Source of the DNA: Firmicutes bacterium UBA1393
GTDB taxonomy: Bacteria; Bacillota; DTU025
Length of the DNA: 13,326 bases
Direction: 5' to 3'
Assembly: GCA_002305255.1 (NCBI GenBank)
Contig: DBQN01000030.1
Location: 259 to 13,584 of the forward strand
How positions within the stretch are numbered: the stretch's first letter is position 1; every line of letters begins with the position of its first letter. Below the pieces are notes generated by a model. The model was given only the letters and a program-made list of their open reading frames with translations. It ran no database searches and had not been told where the DNA came from. Positions 1-7,142 of this stretch are shown piece after piece. A program made the translations under genes and the position numbers.

Positions 1-20
1 TGGATGTGGAGGCATTTCGG

Positions 21-61
21 TGGTATGATGTTCCTACAGTTCCTAAAGTGAACAAGTTCAC
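21..61 (+). promoter_or_regulatory. Candidate extended -10 promoter with inverted-repeat operator
   Basis: An extended -10 element, TGGTATGAT, lies at 21-29; the -35 position falls at the very left edge (1-6) and matches poorly. Downstream of the -10 are a direct repeat of GTTCCTA (30-36 and 39-45, period 9) and a perfect 6-bp inverted repeat with a 2-nt gap, GTGAACAAGTTCAC (48-61). The inverted repeat ends just before the ribosome binding site of the first gene. This is a typical place for a repressor operator. The promoter and operator roles are inferred; no regulator gene is in the window. Confidence 0.4.
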
Positions 62-75
62 AAGGAGGGGCCGCC

Positions 76-534
76 ATGAACGAAGGTTTCGAGATCATCA
101 CCAAGGCCGAGCAGCCGGTACTTTCCATGAGAACAGTGACACCCGTCGAGAAGCTGCCGGAAGCCATCGGCAAGACCCTCGCGGCCATCGCACCCTACAT
201 GGCACAGATGGGCGGGCAGCCAGCCGACGCTCCTTTCGTCGCGTACTACAACATGGACATGCAGAATCTCAAGGTGGAGATCGGGTTCCCGGTAGCCGCG
301 CCGCTTCCTGCGACGGCCGAGATCGAAGCCGGGAGTATTCCCGCAGGCCCCAAGGCAGTCGGCTGGCACAAGGGCTCCTATCAGTCCATTGCATCGACCT
401 ACGACGCAATGGGTGCCTGGATGAAAGAGAAGGGAGTCGAGCCGGCCGGGGTAGTCTATGAGTACTACTACAACTCGCCCATGGAAGTGGCAGAGTCGGA
501 GTTGCTGACAAAAGTAGTATTTTTGCTCAAGTAG
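76..534 (+). CDS. GyrI-like small-molecule-binding (effector-binding) domain protein
   Basis: A 152-residue protein made almost entirely of one GyrI-like/SOUL-type effector-binding domain, the ligand-binding fold also found at the C-terminus of AraC- and BmrR-type regulators. Features I read as typical are the N-terminal strand (residues about 5-20), the central segment around YNMDMQNLKVEIGFPV, the WHKGSYQSI segment followed by a helix, and the acidic Tyr-rich YEYYYNSP segment near the end. There is no DNA-binding domain, so it is a stand-alone version that may bind or sequester hydrophobic or cationic small molecules; some relatives hydrolyse cyclopropane compounds or inhibit gyrase. The start is ATG at 76, preceded by AAGGAGGGG at 62-70. 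It sits 9 nt ahead of the flavin-type gene, so the two are likely co-transcribed. Family call fairly firm; ligand unknown. Confidence 0.82.
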   Translation: MNEGFEIITKAEQPVLSMRTVTPVEKLPEAIGKTLAAIAPYMAQMGGQPADAPFVAYYNMDMQNLKVEIGFPVAAPLPATAEIEAGSIPAGPKAVGWHKGSYQSIASTYDAMGAWMKEKGVEPAGVVYEYYYNSPMEVAESELLTKVVFLLK

Positions 535-543
535 GTGTGACTG

Positions 544-990
544 ATGCGCCGTGTAGATAGAGAAGTAGCATCCGACGAGGCGATGAGGTTCCTGGCCGAG
601 GCCGCAGATGGGGTGCTGTCGATGGCTGGTACCGATGGAGCGCCCTACGCCGTACCGGTGAACCACGCCGTGGTTGATGGGTGCATAGTGATCCATTGCG
701 CCCGGCAGGGCCAGAAGATCGACAACTTGAGAGCTGATGCTCGGGTCTGCTACACAGTATACAGAGCGACTGAGATTGACTTTGAGGAGCTCACGACCAG
801 GTACATGAGTGCATGCGCATTCGGCAGGGCTGAGCTGGTGGAAGACGTTGCAGTCAAACGACAGCTGCTCGAACGCATGACCGAGCACCTGGCACCGGGC
901 GCCGCCTTCACCTGCAACGATGAGCAGGTCGCCCGTACGGGCCTGATCAGGATATGGATCGACTCGGTGACTGGCAAGGCCAATCGATAA
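544..990 (+). CDS. Pyridoxamine 5'-phosphate oxidase-fold protein, NimA-like flavin-binding
   Basis: A 148-residue split-barrel protein. The N-terminal MRRVDREV segment, the GAPYAVPVNHAVVDGCIVIHCARQGQKIDNLR segment spread over about residues 36-63 (FMN phosphate and isoalloxazine contacts in the family) and the ACAFGRAELVEDV strand near residue 90 match the NimA/PNPOx-like group annotated as nitroimidazole resistance or flavin nucleotide-binding proteins. The usual role is FMN- or F420-dependent reduction of small molecules; the true substrate cannot be read here. Length is normal for the family. The ATG at 544 follows the upstream stop by 9 nt and has only a weak AGGTG nearby, suggesting translational coupling. 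Paired with a GyrI-like binding protein, it may belong to a small detoxification unit; that is inference. Confidence 0.82.
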   Translation: MRRVDREVASDEAMRFLAEAADGVLSMAGTDGAPYAVPVNHAVVDGCIVIHCARQGQKIDNLRADARVCYTVYRATEIDFEELTTRYMSACAFGRAELVEDVAVKRQLLERMTEHLAPGAAFTCNDEQVARTGLIRIWIDSVTGKANR

Positions 991-1005
991 CGCGGGCTCT
1001 ATCGG

Positions 1006-1027
1006 GGGCGCTTTGCCCATGGTTTTT
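1006..1027 (+). terminator. Weak candidate terminator after the flavin-fold gene
   Basis: A short stem GGGC (1006-1009)/GCCC (1015-1018) with a 5-nt loop is followed two bases after ATGG by TTTTT (1023-1027). The stem is only 4 bp, so this is a weak intrinsic terminator at best, but it lies between the upstream operon and the next promoter. Confidence 0.3.
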
Positions 1028-1048
1028 CACTCAGGGCCTTCCATCCAG

Positions 1049-1077
1049 TTGACACCGGCCCGGTTTGCGCATATTCT
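1049..1077 (+). promoter_or_regulatory. Sigma-A promoter for cysE-cysK
   Basis: A perfect -35 hexamer TTGACA (1049-1054) is followed after exactly 17 nt by TATTCT (1072-1077), a 4/6 match to the -10 consensus. Transcription would start near 1083-1085, immediately upstream of the T-box leader, which fits its position well. Confidence 0.78.
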
Positions 1078-1089
1078 ATGCGAATAAGA

Positions 1090-1424
1090 CTGGGTTTTGG
1101 CGATGACCGGGAGGAAGCAAGCGAGCGGCCCTAAGAGAGGAAGCGTCACCGGGTGAAAGCGCTTCTGGGAACGTGCATGCTGAGTGCGCCCATGAGCCGG
1201 GGATCCGAGTTCGATGCAGTGTAGCGCATTGCCGAGGTAGGGTCTCACGGGAGCGCCCGTTACAGCGTATTCGCGGTGTTGAGTCTACGGGCGGCAGTCC
1301 GCCCATGGAAGACCGACGCGATCTGAGTGGTGTTAGCGTAAGCACGCATGTGCATGCGCGGCACGAGCAGGGTGGAACCACGGCCTGTTGAGCCGTCTCT
1401 GCAGATGAGACGGCTTTTTGTTTT
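1090..1424 (+). ncRNA. T-box riboswitch leader, predicted tRNA-Cys specific
   Basis: The conserved T-box sequence AGGGTGGAACCACG is at 1369-1382 and is followed by an intrinsic terminator, the standard transcriptional T-box layout. Stem I runs from about 1102 to 1205: the base can pair GAT/CCGG with CCGG/ATC, and the distal part has AGAGAGG and GGTGAAAGC inside a GAAGCG (1140-1145)/CGCTTC (1160-1165) helix. The likely specifier codon is TGC (Cys) at 1185-1187, on the 3' side of stem I and followed by a purine. The bulge reads TGGA, whose fourth base pairs with discriminator base U73, as in tRNA-Cys. An antiterminator helix can form between 1366-1371 and 1384-1389. Uncharged tRNA-Cys should favour read-through into cysE-cysK. 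The T-box call is very firm; the specifier assignment rests on my hand alignment plus the gene context. Confidence 0.93.
1391..1424 (+). terminator. T-box intrinsic terminator
   Basis: A perfect 9-bp stem AGCCGTCTC (1391-1399)/GAGACGGCT (1407-1415) with a 7-nt loop is followed by TTTTTGTTTT (1415-1424). It ends transcription when tRNA-Cys is charged and lies about 30 nt ahead of the cysE start. Confidence 0.92.
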
Positions 1425-1453
1425 CCCCAAATCGAACGGAGGTAATGAGAACA

Positions 1454-2203
1454 ATGCTCAGTCTTCTGGGATCATATATCAACGCCGCCATGGAGCGCGA
1501 TCCGGCTGCCAGGAGCAGGCTCGAGGTGGCTCTGCTCTACCCCGGAGTCCACGCCCTGGGTTGGCATCTCATCAGCCACTGGCTCTATCGGCACAACGCG
1601 CGCGGCCTGGCCAGGGCGCTTTCGCAACTTGTCAGGTTCTTCACGGGAATTGAGATCCATCCCGGCGCCACCATTGGCAGGGGAGTGTTCATCGATCATG
1701 GCATCGGGGTTGTCATCGGGGAGACTGCCGTCGTCGGCAACGATGTCACGCTATATCAGGGGGTCACCCTCGGGGGCACTGGCAAAGAGACCGGGAAACG
1801 CCATCCCACCATCGAGGATGGGGTGGTTGTATCGGCCGGCGCGACGGTGCTGGGCTCCATCACTATCGGCGCGAGGTGCAAGATCGGTGCGGGTGCAGTG
1901 GTAATCCACAACGTACCGCCTGACTCGACCGTCGTTGGCGTGCCCGGGCGCGTTGTGGCGCGCGCAGGGGTGAAAATCAGCCCAGCAGGCGGGCCGGGCA
2001 GCGTGCTGGAGCACGGTGACCTGCCCGACCCCGTCGGGCGAACGCTGGAAATGCTCTTGCGGAAGGTGCACATGCTCGAGGCCGATGTGGCCGCACTGCG
2101 CAGCGCGGTCGGACCCGAAGCGCCTGCATCCACCGGAGCGACGCACGACCAATATGAAACGCACGCAACAGAGGAGGACACAGCAAATGCGGGTATCAGC
2201 TGA
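1454..2203 (+). CDS. cysE: Serine O-acetyltransferase
   Basis: Transfers an acetyl group from acetyl-CoA to L-serine, giving O-acetylserine for CysK. With the ATG at 1454 it is 249 residues. An N-terminal helical region (1-65) precedes a left-handed beta-helix of hexapeptide repeats (about 67-165). Within it are the conserved DHG pair (81-82), GETAVVG (89-95), VTLGGTGK (104-111) and RHPTI (116-120), the family's active-site and CoA region. A heptad-like helix at about 197-220 resembles the tail of short bacterial CysE forms. I chose 1454 because GGAGGT at 1438-1443 is 10-11 nt upstream; an in-frame ATG at 1445 lies too close and a TTG at 1418 falls in the terminator. The 3' end overlaps cysK by 17 nt. 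Feedback inhibition by cysteine is typical of the family but not readable here. Confidence 0.95.
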   Translation: MLSLLGSYINAAMERDPAARSRLEVALLYPGVHALGWHLISHWLYRHNARGLARALSQLVRFFTGIEIHPGATIGRGVFIDHGIGVVIGETAVVGNDVTLYQGVTLGGTGKETGKRHPTIEDGVVVSAGATVLGSITIGARCKIGAGAVVIHNVPPDSTVVGVPGRVVARAGVKISPAGGPGSVLEHGDLPDPVGRTLEMLLRKVHMLEADVAALRSAVGPEAPASTGATHDQYETHATEEDTANAGIS

Positions 2204-3122
2204 TATTACAGGTGTCATAGGGCGCACTCCGGTGGTAAGGCTATCGAGGTTCGTGTCGGGAACCCCCAACTCAGGTGAAGTCCTCGTGAAGCTCGAATCG
2301 GCCAATCCGGGCGGCAGCGTAAAGGACCGCGCTGCCCTCTCCATGCTGAACGACGCTGAAGAACGCGGCGCTCTCGTGCCGGGCGGAACCATCGTGGAGC
2401 CGACATCGGGCAATACAGGAGTCGGTCTGGCGATGGTAGCAGCGGCACGCGGATACAAGCTGGTCTTGACCATGCCCGACACCATGAGCATCGAGCGTCG
2501 CCGTCTGCTCGCGGCATACGGAGCAGAGCTGGTACTGACGCCCGGTGCCCAGGGGATGACAGGAGCGGTGCAAGCCGCCCTCGACCTGGCGCGGGCCAAT
2601 CCGAGCTGGTTCATGCCATACCAGTTCGAGAACGAGGCTAACCCGCGGGTTCACGAGCGCACGACGGCACGCGAGATCCTGGAGGACCTCGACGGTCACC
2701 TCGACGCCTTCGTAGCCGGCATAGGCACCGGGGGCACGATCACCGGCGTCGGGCGCGCGCTCAAGCGCGAACTGCCCGGAGTGCGGATCATCGGCGTAGA
2801 GCCGGCTGAGTCGCCCGTGCTGTCGGGCGGTGCGGCCGGCCCCCACGGAATCCAGGGCATCGGTGCGGGATTCGTGCCCAAGGTGCTCGACCGTTCCGTC
2901 ATCGACGAGATCATCGCGGTGCGCACGGCTGACGCCCGCGCCGCAGCCAGGGCCCTGGCACGAACCGAGGGAGTGCTCGCAGGCATTTCATCAGGCGCCG
3001 CTGCCTGGGCGGCCAGAGAGGTGGCGCGCCGTCTCGGGCCGGGCACGCGCACCCTGGCCATCCTGCCGGATACCGGCGAAAGATACCTCAGCATCGAGGG
3101 GCTCTGGACAGATTCGGAATAG
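2187..3122 (+). CDS. cysK: Cysteine synthase (O-acetylserine sulfhydrylase)
   Basis: A PLP enzyme that replaces the acetate of O-acetylserine with sulfide to give cysteine. It is 311 residues, the normal length. The PLP lysine is K46 in NPGGSVKDR; PTSGNTG binds the substrate carboxylate; GTGGTITG is the phosphate-binding loop; GISSGAA and LPDTGERYL close the C-terminal domain. The start ATG at 2187 is preceded by GAGGAGG (2171-2177) at 9 nt. It overlaps the end of cysE, so the two are translated from one T-box-controlled message. CysK and the related CysM or cystathionine beta-synthase-like enzymes are hard to separate by eye, but the ILPDTGERYLS end and the cysE pairing favour CysK. Confidence 0.94.
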   Translation: MRVSADITGVIGRTPVVRLSRFVSGTPNSGEVLVKLESANPGGSVKDRAALSMLNDAEERGALVPGGTIVEPTSGNTGVGLAMVAAARGYKLVLTMPDTMSIERRRLLAAYGAELVLTPGAQGMTGAVQAALDLARANPSWFMPYQFENEANPRVHERTTAREILEDLDGHLDAFVAGIGTGGTITGVGRALKRELPGVRIIGVEPAESPVLSGGAAGPHGIQGIGAGFVPKVLDRSVIDEIIAVRTADARAAARALARTEGVLAGISSGAAAWAAREVARRLGPGTRTLAILPDTGERYLSIEGLWTDSE

Positions 3123-3146
3123 AGCGCGGCCGACGAGCGGGTGCCC

Positions 3147-3172
3147 GCCGGCCAGCTGGCCGACTGGCCGGC
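3147..3172. terminator. GC-rich hairpin between convergent cysK and hom
   Basis: A perfect 9-bp inverted repeat GCCGGCCAG (3147-3155)/CTGGCCGGC (3164-3172) with an 8-nt loop lies between the two convergent stop codons and touches the last base of the hom stop. There is no T-run on either side, so it is either a non-canonical bidirectional terminator or a 3'-end stability hairpin. Confidence 0.5.
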
Positions 3173-4464
3173 TAGCCCGCCACCACCCGAATCACGCTCG
3201 CTACGGAGTGGACCACATCGAGTGCCCTCACTCCCCGCAGGGCCTCCTGCACGCTGCGCTCGCGCGCGGCATGGGTGACGAACACGACGCTCACTGGATC
3301 CTGCCCGCGCCCTTTCTGGATGAGGGACTCGATGCTCACTCCGGCGCGGCCGAACTCCGAGGCCAGGGCCGCCATGACGCCGGGCTCGTCGACGACCTGC
3401 ACCCTGACGTAGTAGCATGAGACCACGTCATCCATGGGCTTCAGCGTGCACCGCTGCTCGCGCCTGTCGGGCACGGGGCTGACGCCGCGTGCGACGTTGA
3501 TGGCTGCGTCTATGCAGTCAGCCACCACAGCGCTGCCGGTAGGCATCATGCCTGCTCCCATGCCGTAGAGCATCAGGTCTCCCACGGCGTCGCCCTGGAT
3601 GAACACCGCGTTGAACGCCCCTCCCACGCTGGCCAGCGGGTGAGACGACGGGATCATCGTGGGATGCACCCTCAGCTCCACCGAGCCCCCGTCTCGCCTG
3701 GCGATGGCCAGAAGCTTCACAGTGTAGCCCAGCTCAGCGGCGTAATGCAGGTCTTCAGGGGTAATGCCGGAGATCCCCTCGCGAAAGATGTCTTCCACAT
3801 TGACCTCGGCCCCGATGGCCATTGAACAGAGCAGCGCAAGCTTGTATGCGGCGTCGTGCCCGTCCACATCGCTCGACGGGTCCTGCTCCGCGTAACCCAG
3901 TTCCTGCGCCGCGCGAAGCACGTCGCCGAACGGCGAGCCCTCGTGGCTCATCCGCGTGAGGATATAGTTCGTGGTGCCGTTGATGATCCCCATGATAGAC
4001 GTGACCGTGTTGCCCGCCAGCGATTCTCTGAACACTTTGACAACGGGTATGCCTCCAGCCACAGCCCCTTCATAGTAGAGACCGCCGCTTGCTCCCACCG
4101 CGGCCCTGAGCTCGCGTCCGTGCTTTGCCAGGACTTCTTTGTTGGCCGTCACCACGTGCTTGCCGGCGGCCAGCGCGCGAAGCATGAAGTCGCGGGCGAT
4201 CCGCGTATCCTGGTGCGGGCAGCCGATGGTCTCCACGATAATCGGTATGCTCGGGTCATCTATGAGACTGAGCGCGTCGGTGGTAAGCAGCTCAGCCGGG
4301 GGCGAAGCCAGGCGCCGCTTATTGAGGTCGCGGACTGCGATGCCCGCCACCTCGAGCTTCACTCCGGCGCGCGCCACGATGGAAGACGAGTTAGTCGTGA
4401 GAGTGAGCCAAGTCCCACACCCCACATTCCCCAGTCCAAGAAGTCCGATCTTGACTACATTCAC
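3172..4464 (-). CDS. hom: Homoserine dehydrogenase with C-terminal ACT domain
   Basis: NAD(P)H-dependent reduction of aspartate semialdehyde to homoserine, the branch point to threonine and methionine. The 430-residue length is typical of the monofunctional enzyme. The Rossmann motif GLLGLGNVG is at 7-15, TANKEVLAKHG carries the conserved Lys109, GGIPVVK and GIINGTTNYIL follow at about 138-169, and DVDGHDAAYK (199-208) holds the catalytic Asp/Lys signature. An ACT regulatory domain occupies about 350-428, suggesting threonine feedback inhibition as in relatives. The start is GTG at 4464, with AGGAGGAG about 8 nt upstream on the minus strand. The gene stands alone: aspartokinase, thrB and thrC are not adjacent, and its neighbours face away or toward it on the other strand. 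Confidence 0.96.
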   Translation of the reverse strand: MNVVKIGLLGLGNVGCGTWLTLTTNSSSIVARAGVKLEVAGIAVRDLNKRRLASPPAELLTTDALSLIDDPSIPIIVETIGCPHQDTRIARDFMLRALAAGKHVVTANKEVLAKHGRELRAAVGASGGLYYEGAVAGGIPVVKVFRESLAGNTVTSIMGIINGTTNYILTRMSHEGSPFGDVLRAAQELGYAEQDPSSDVDGHDAAYKLALLCSMAIGAEVNVEDIFREGISGITPEDLHYAAELGYTVKLLAIARRDGGSVELRVHPTMIPSSHPLASVGGAFNAVFIQGDAVGDLMLYGMGAGMMPTGSAVVADCIDAAINVARGVSPVPDRREQRCTLKPMDDVVSCYYVRVQVVDEPGVMAALASEFGRAGVSIESLIQKGRGQDPVSVVFVTHAARERSVQEALRGVRALDVVHSVASVIRVVAG

Positions 4465-4530
4465 GGCCGATTCTCCTCCTCATGGCGCGGCGGCGCGGGC
4501 AGTGCTGCGGCGCTGCGCGTATTTTCACCA

Positions 4531-4559
4531 ATTATAGTGTGATGAAGCGATAAATGATA
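4531..4559 (-). promoter_or_regulatory. Candidate hom promoter
   Basis: Read on the minus strand, a perfect TATAAT -10 lies at 4531-4536, about 65 nt ahead of the hom GTG, in a small AT-rich island within GC-rich DNA. The -35 at 17-nt spacing (4554-4559, TATCAT) is poor, so the promoter may need an activator or be weak. Confidence 0.45.
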
Positions 4560-4627
4560 GACAGCGGCACAAAATCGCTATCGGCACATGCCTGGAAACC
4601 CCCATCCGGCACCGGCGCGCCGCGGAA

Positions 4628-4656
4628 TGGCACGTCGCTCTGGCACGTGGTATTGT
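4628..4656 (+). promoter_or_regulatory. Direct repeats and candidate extended -10 ahead of the GH38-like gene
   Basis: Two exact copies of TGGCACGT lie at 4628-4635 and 4641-4648 with a 13-nt period. The second runs into TGGTATTGT (4648-4656), which resembles an extended -10. The message would start near 4663, about 40 nt ahead of the GTG at 4705. The repeats sit where a -35 or a regulator site would be expected. The second repeat also resembles half of a sigma-54 site, but the spacing to the TTG is off by one base. Confidence 0.35.
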
Positions 4657-4704
4657 ACAGAAGACGCCCCCGCGCAGCGACCTCTCAGACTGGAGGTATC
4701 CGCC

Positions 4705-7116
4705 GTGCACTCGCCGACATCCGATAAGCCCGCCTCTCCAACGAAGCTCTATGTAGTGCACCACACCCACACCGACATCGGCTACACTCACCCGCAGGAG
4801 CGAGTGGAGCAGCTTCATGTCGACTTCATCAGGCAGGCCGTCGATATACTCGACTCCGGCTGTGTCGCCGCCGGCGAGTTCAGATGGAACTGCGAAACCT
4901 TCTGGAGCGTGGAGCGGTTCCTGGCCCAGGCGGACCAGGTTCACATCGACAGCTTCAAGCGCCACATCCGCGATGGTCGGATCGGAGTGTCAGGCAACTA
5001 CCTCAACTTCACCGAACTCATCGACTACGACCTCCTCTGCACCCTCCTGGGCAGGGCGGCTGCGTTCGGCCGCGGCATTGGCGCGCCAATACGCTCCGCG
5101 ATGACGGCTGACGTCAACGGCTACGGCTGGGGCTACGCCGACGCGCTCGCCTCAGCCGGCATAGAGAACCTGTTCACCTGTGTGAACACTCACCACGGCG
5201 CTCGTCCCTTCGGTCGAGCTCAGACCGCCTTCTGGTGGGAAGGCCCCTGCGGCGGTCGGGTGCTGGTGTGGAGCAGCGAGCACTACCACTTCGGCAACGA
5301 ACTCGGCCTCACCCTGGGCGAAAAGAACCCGCCGCTCATCGCCGACGAGTTCTCTGGCACCCCGGCGTGGGACGCCGAGCTAAACTGGCGCCGGGCCGCG
5401 GCCCGCATACCCCGCTACATCAAGCAGCTCAAGGCCGGAGGCTATCCCTTCGACTTCGTGCCCGTCGCAGCATCAGGCATCATCGTCGACAACGCCCCTC
5501 CGAACGCCTCCATCGCTGAGTTCGCGGCAAGATGGAACGCCAGCTTCGGGCAGGAGGTGAAGATCGAGATGGTCACCCTCGACACGCTGTTCGATGCGGT
5601 ACGTGAGTCGGGGCAGGAGATTCCATGTTTCAGGGGAGACTGGGCCGACTGGTGGGCCGACGGCGTCGGCTCCACCCCCGCCGTGGTCAGGCACTTTCGC
5701 GACGCCCAGCGCACCTACTGCCTGCTGAAGGCGCTGAGCCGGCGCGAGACCGGCGACCTCGCTGTGCCGCCTCGCACCGACACCGGCGCGACGGCGAGCG
5801 CCGACGAGATCGCCGATAACCTCGCACTTTACGCCGAACACACCTGGGGCCACCGCGACACGACCTCAAGGCCGTGGGCCGGCGAGGTGAGCGACCTCGA
5901 CCTCAAGAAGTGCGGTTATGCCATCAGAGCCCACGAGTGCGCGTCGCGCGCGCTGAACAGCAGGCTGGCCGCGCTTGGCGAGGCGGCGCCGTTGCCCCTT
6001 GAGCAGCGGAAGGACGGCACAATCCGCTTCAGCCTGGTCAATCCCTTCGGTCACGTCATGACCGACATCGTGAGACTCCCGCTCAATCACTGGGAGCTTC
6101 ACGGCGCCCGGTATGAGCTGATCGACGAGGCATCAGGCCGGATCATCCCCTCCCAGCTCGACATGGTATCCCGCGACCCGGAGCTCTGTGCCTCTGTGCC
6201 GCTCGAGCCGGGAGAGGCGCGGAGGGTATGCCTGCGGCCAACATCGGCCGCGAGGGTGCAGCCTGCTGACGGCTCTGTGAGAGCGACCGCCGCCACCGAC
6301 GGCCGCGCCGCGAACCTGGTGACGCCACACTTCGTCGTTGGGGTCGAGGCGCCGTCGGGCATCAGGTCCATTGTCGACATGGCTGACGGCTGTGATATCA
6401 TCACCGCCGGTGCAACCCCGGGCGCCTTCGCGCCAGTATATGAGTTCACGCCGATCGCCCTCGACCCCGTCACAGACCGGCGGGGCATGGGCCTTGCCCG
6501 CGCAACTGAGCGCACCCAGCGCGAGAGGGGCGTGTTGAGTCGAGTCGAAGTCGCCGCCGCCGGCAGCGTGTTCGGCCGACTCCGTCTTGACTACGACGTT
6601 GCCGGGTGCAGCGCCTACTCTGTGGTGCTCACAGCTTACCGCGACCTTCCCGTGCTTGACGTGGCCGTGAGGGTCGAAAAGCACAATGTCGCCGCGCCTG
6701 AAGGCCTGCTCGCGCCGTTGCCGTTCACGGCCGGCGCCGGCAGCGAGCTCTGGTTCGCCAAGACCGGCTGTGTGTTCCGCCCCGGCATCGACCAGCTCCC
6801 CGGAACGTGCACCGATTACTACCTGCTCGGTGAGGGGTTGGCCTTCGTCTCGCCGCACAAAGGCATCGCGGTCTCGCTGATGGATTCGCCCCTGGTCCGC
6901 ATGGGAGACGGCGGCTCAGTCTCCACATGGCTCATGAACAACTTCTGGGAGACCAACTTCCGTCGCTGGTTAGGGGGTGTGTACGAGTTCAGGTATCGCA
7001 TAGGTGTTGTACGAGACTGCGTATCGCCTGACGCCGCCATTGCTGGCTGTAGGCGACTGAATCTGCCTGTAGCTGTTGTAAGGCATGGCAACGTGGGCGC
7101 AGGAAACCGCCAGTGA
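4705..7116 (+). CDS. Glycoside hydrolase family 38-like protein (alpha-mannosidase-type)
   Basis: A protein of about 803 residues with a GH38-type N-terminal catalytic domain. HHTHTDIGY holds the paired metal ligands H22 and D24; TADVNGYGWGY holds D136 at the position of the catalytic nucleophile; EHTWGHRD (H379, H383) matches the conserved C-terminal metal His. The rest (about 430-803) is beta-rich and resembles the mannosidase/DUF5054-type C-terminal region. No signal peptide or membrane segment is visible, so it is probably cytoplasmic. I chose GTG at 4705 because GGAGGT (4692-4697) precedes it by 7 nt; an in-frame ATG at 4588 would add 39 unconserved, Arg/Pro-rich residues and start upstream of the candidate promoter. 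It lies 111 nt ahead of a sugar ABC transporter on the same strand, so it likely trims imported alpha-mannosides or related glycosides. Substrate is inferred. Confidence 0.85.
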   Translation: MHSPTSDKPASPTKLYVVHHTHTDIGYTHPQERVEQLHVDFIRQAVDILDSGCVAAGEFRWNCETFWSVERFLAQADQVHIDSFKRHIRDGRIGVSGNYLNFTELIDYDLLCTLLGRAAAFGRGIGAPIRSAMTADVNGYGWGYADALASAGIENLFTCVNTHHGARPFGRAQTAFWWEGPCGGRVLVWSSEHYHFGNELGLTLGEKNPPLIADEFSGTPAWDAELNWRRAAARIPRYIKQLKAGGYPFDFVPVAASGIIVDNAPPNASIAEFAARWNASFGQEVKIEMVTLDTLFDAVRESGQEIPCFRGDWADWWADGVGSTPAVVRHFRDAQRTYCLLKALSRRETGDLAVPPRTDTGATASADEIADNLALYAEHTWGHRDTTSRPWAGEVSDLDLKKCGYAIRAHECASRALNSRLAALGEAAPLPLEQRKDGTIRFSLVNPFGHVMTDIVRLPLNHWELHGARYELIDEASGRIIPSQLDMVSRDPELCASVPLEPGEARRVCLRPTSAARVQPADGSVRATAATDGRAANLVTPHFVVGVEAPSGIRSIVDMADGCDIITAGATPGAFAPVYEFTPIALDPVTDRRGMGLARATERTQRERGVLSRVEVAAAGSVFGRLRLDYDVAGCSAYSVVLTAYRDLPVLDVAVRVEKHNVAAPEGLLAPLPFTAGAGSELWFAKTGCVFRPGIDQLPGTCTDYYLLGEGLAFVSPHKGIAVSLMDSPLVRMGDGGSVSTWLMNNFWETNFRRWLGGVYEFRYRIGVVRDCVSPDAAIAGCRRLNLPVAVVRHGNVGAGNRQ

Positions 7117-7142
7117 ACGGCGAAATATCCCCAGAGTGAAGT

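Noticed and set aside
58..1020. A 320-residue minus-strand open frame antisense to the first two genes
   Set aside because: It mirrors the codon bias of two well-supported plus-strand genes, has a His/Cys/Arg-rich translation and matches no protein family I know.
4641..4657. Possible sigma-54 promoter (TGGCACG...TTG)
   Set aside because: The spacing between the GG and the TTG element is one base too long and the GC of the -12 element is missing; no enhancer-binding regulator is nearby.
4588..4704. An upstream in-frame ATG that would lengthen the GH38-like protein by 39 residues
   Set aside because: The extra segment is not family-like, has no Shine-Dalgarno and would cover the candidate promoter; GTG at 4705 has GGAGGT at good spacing.
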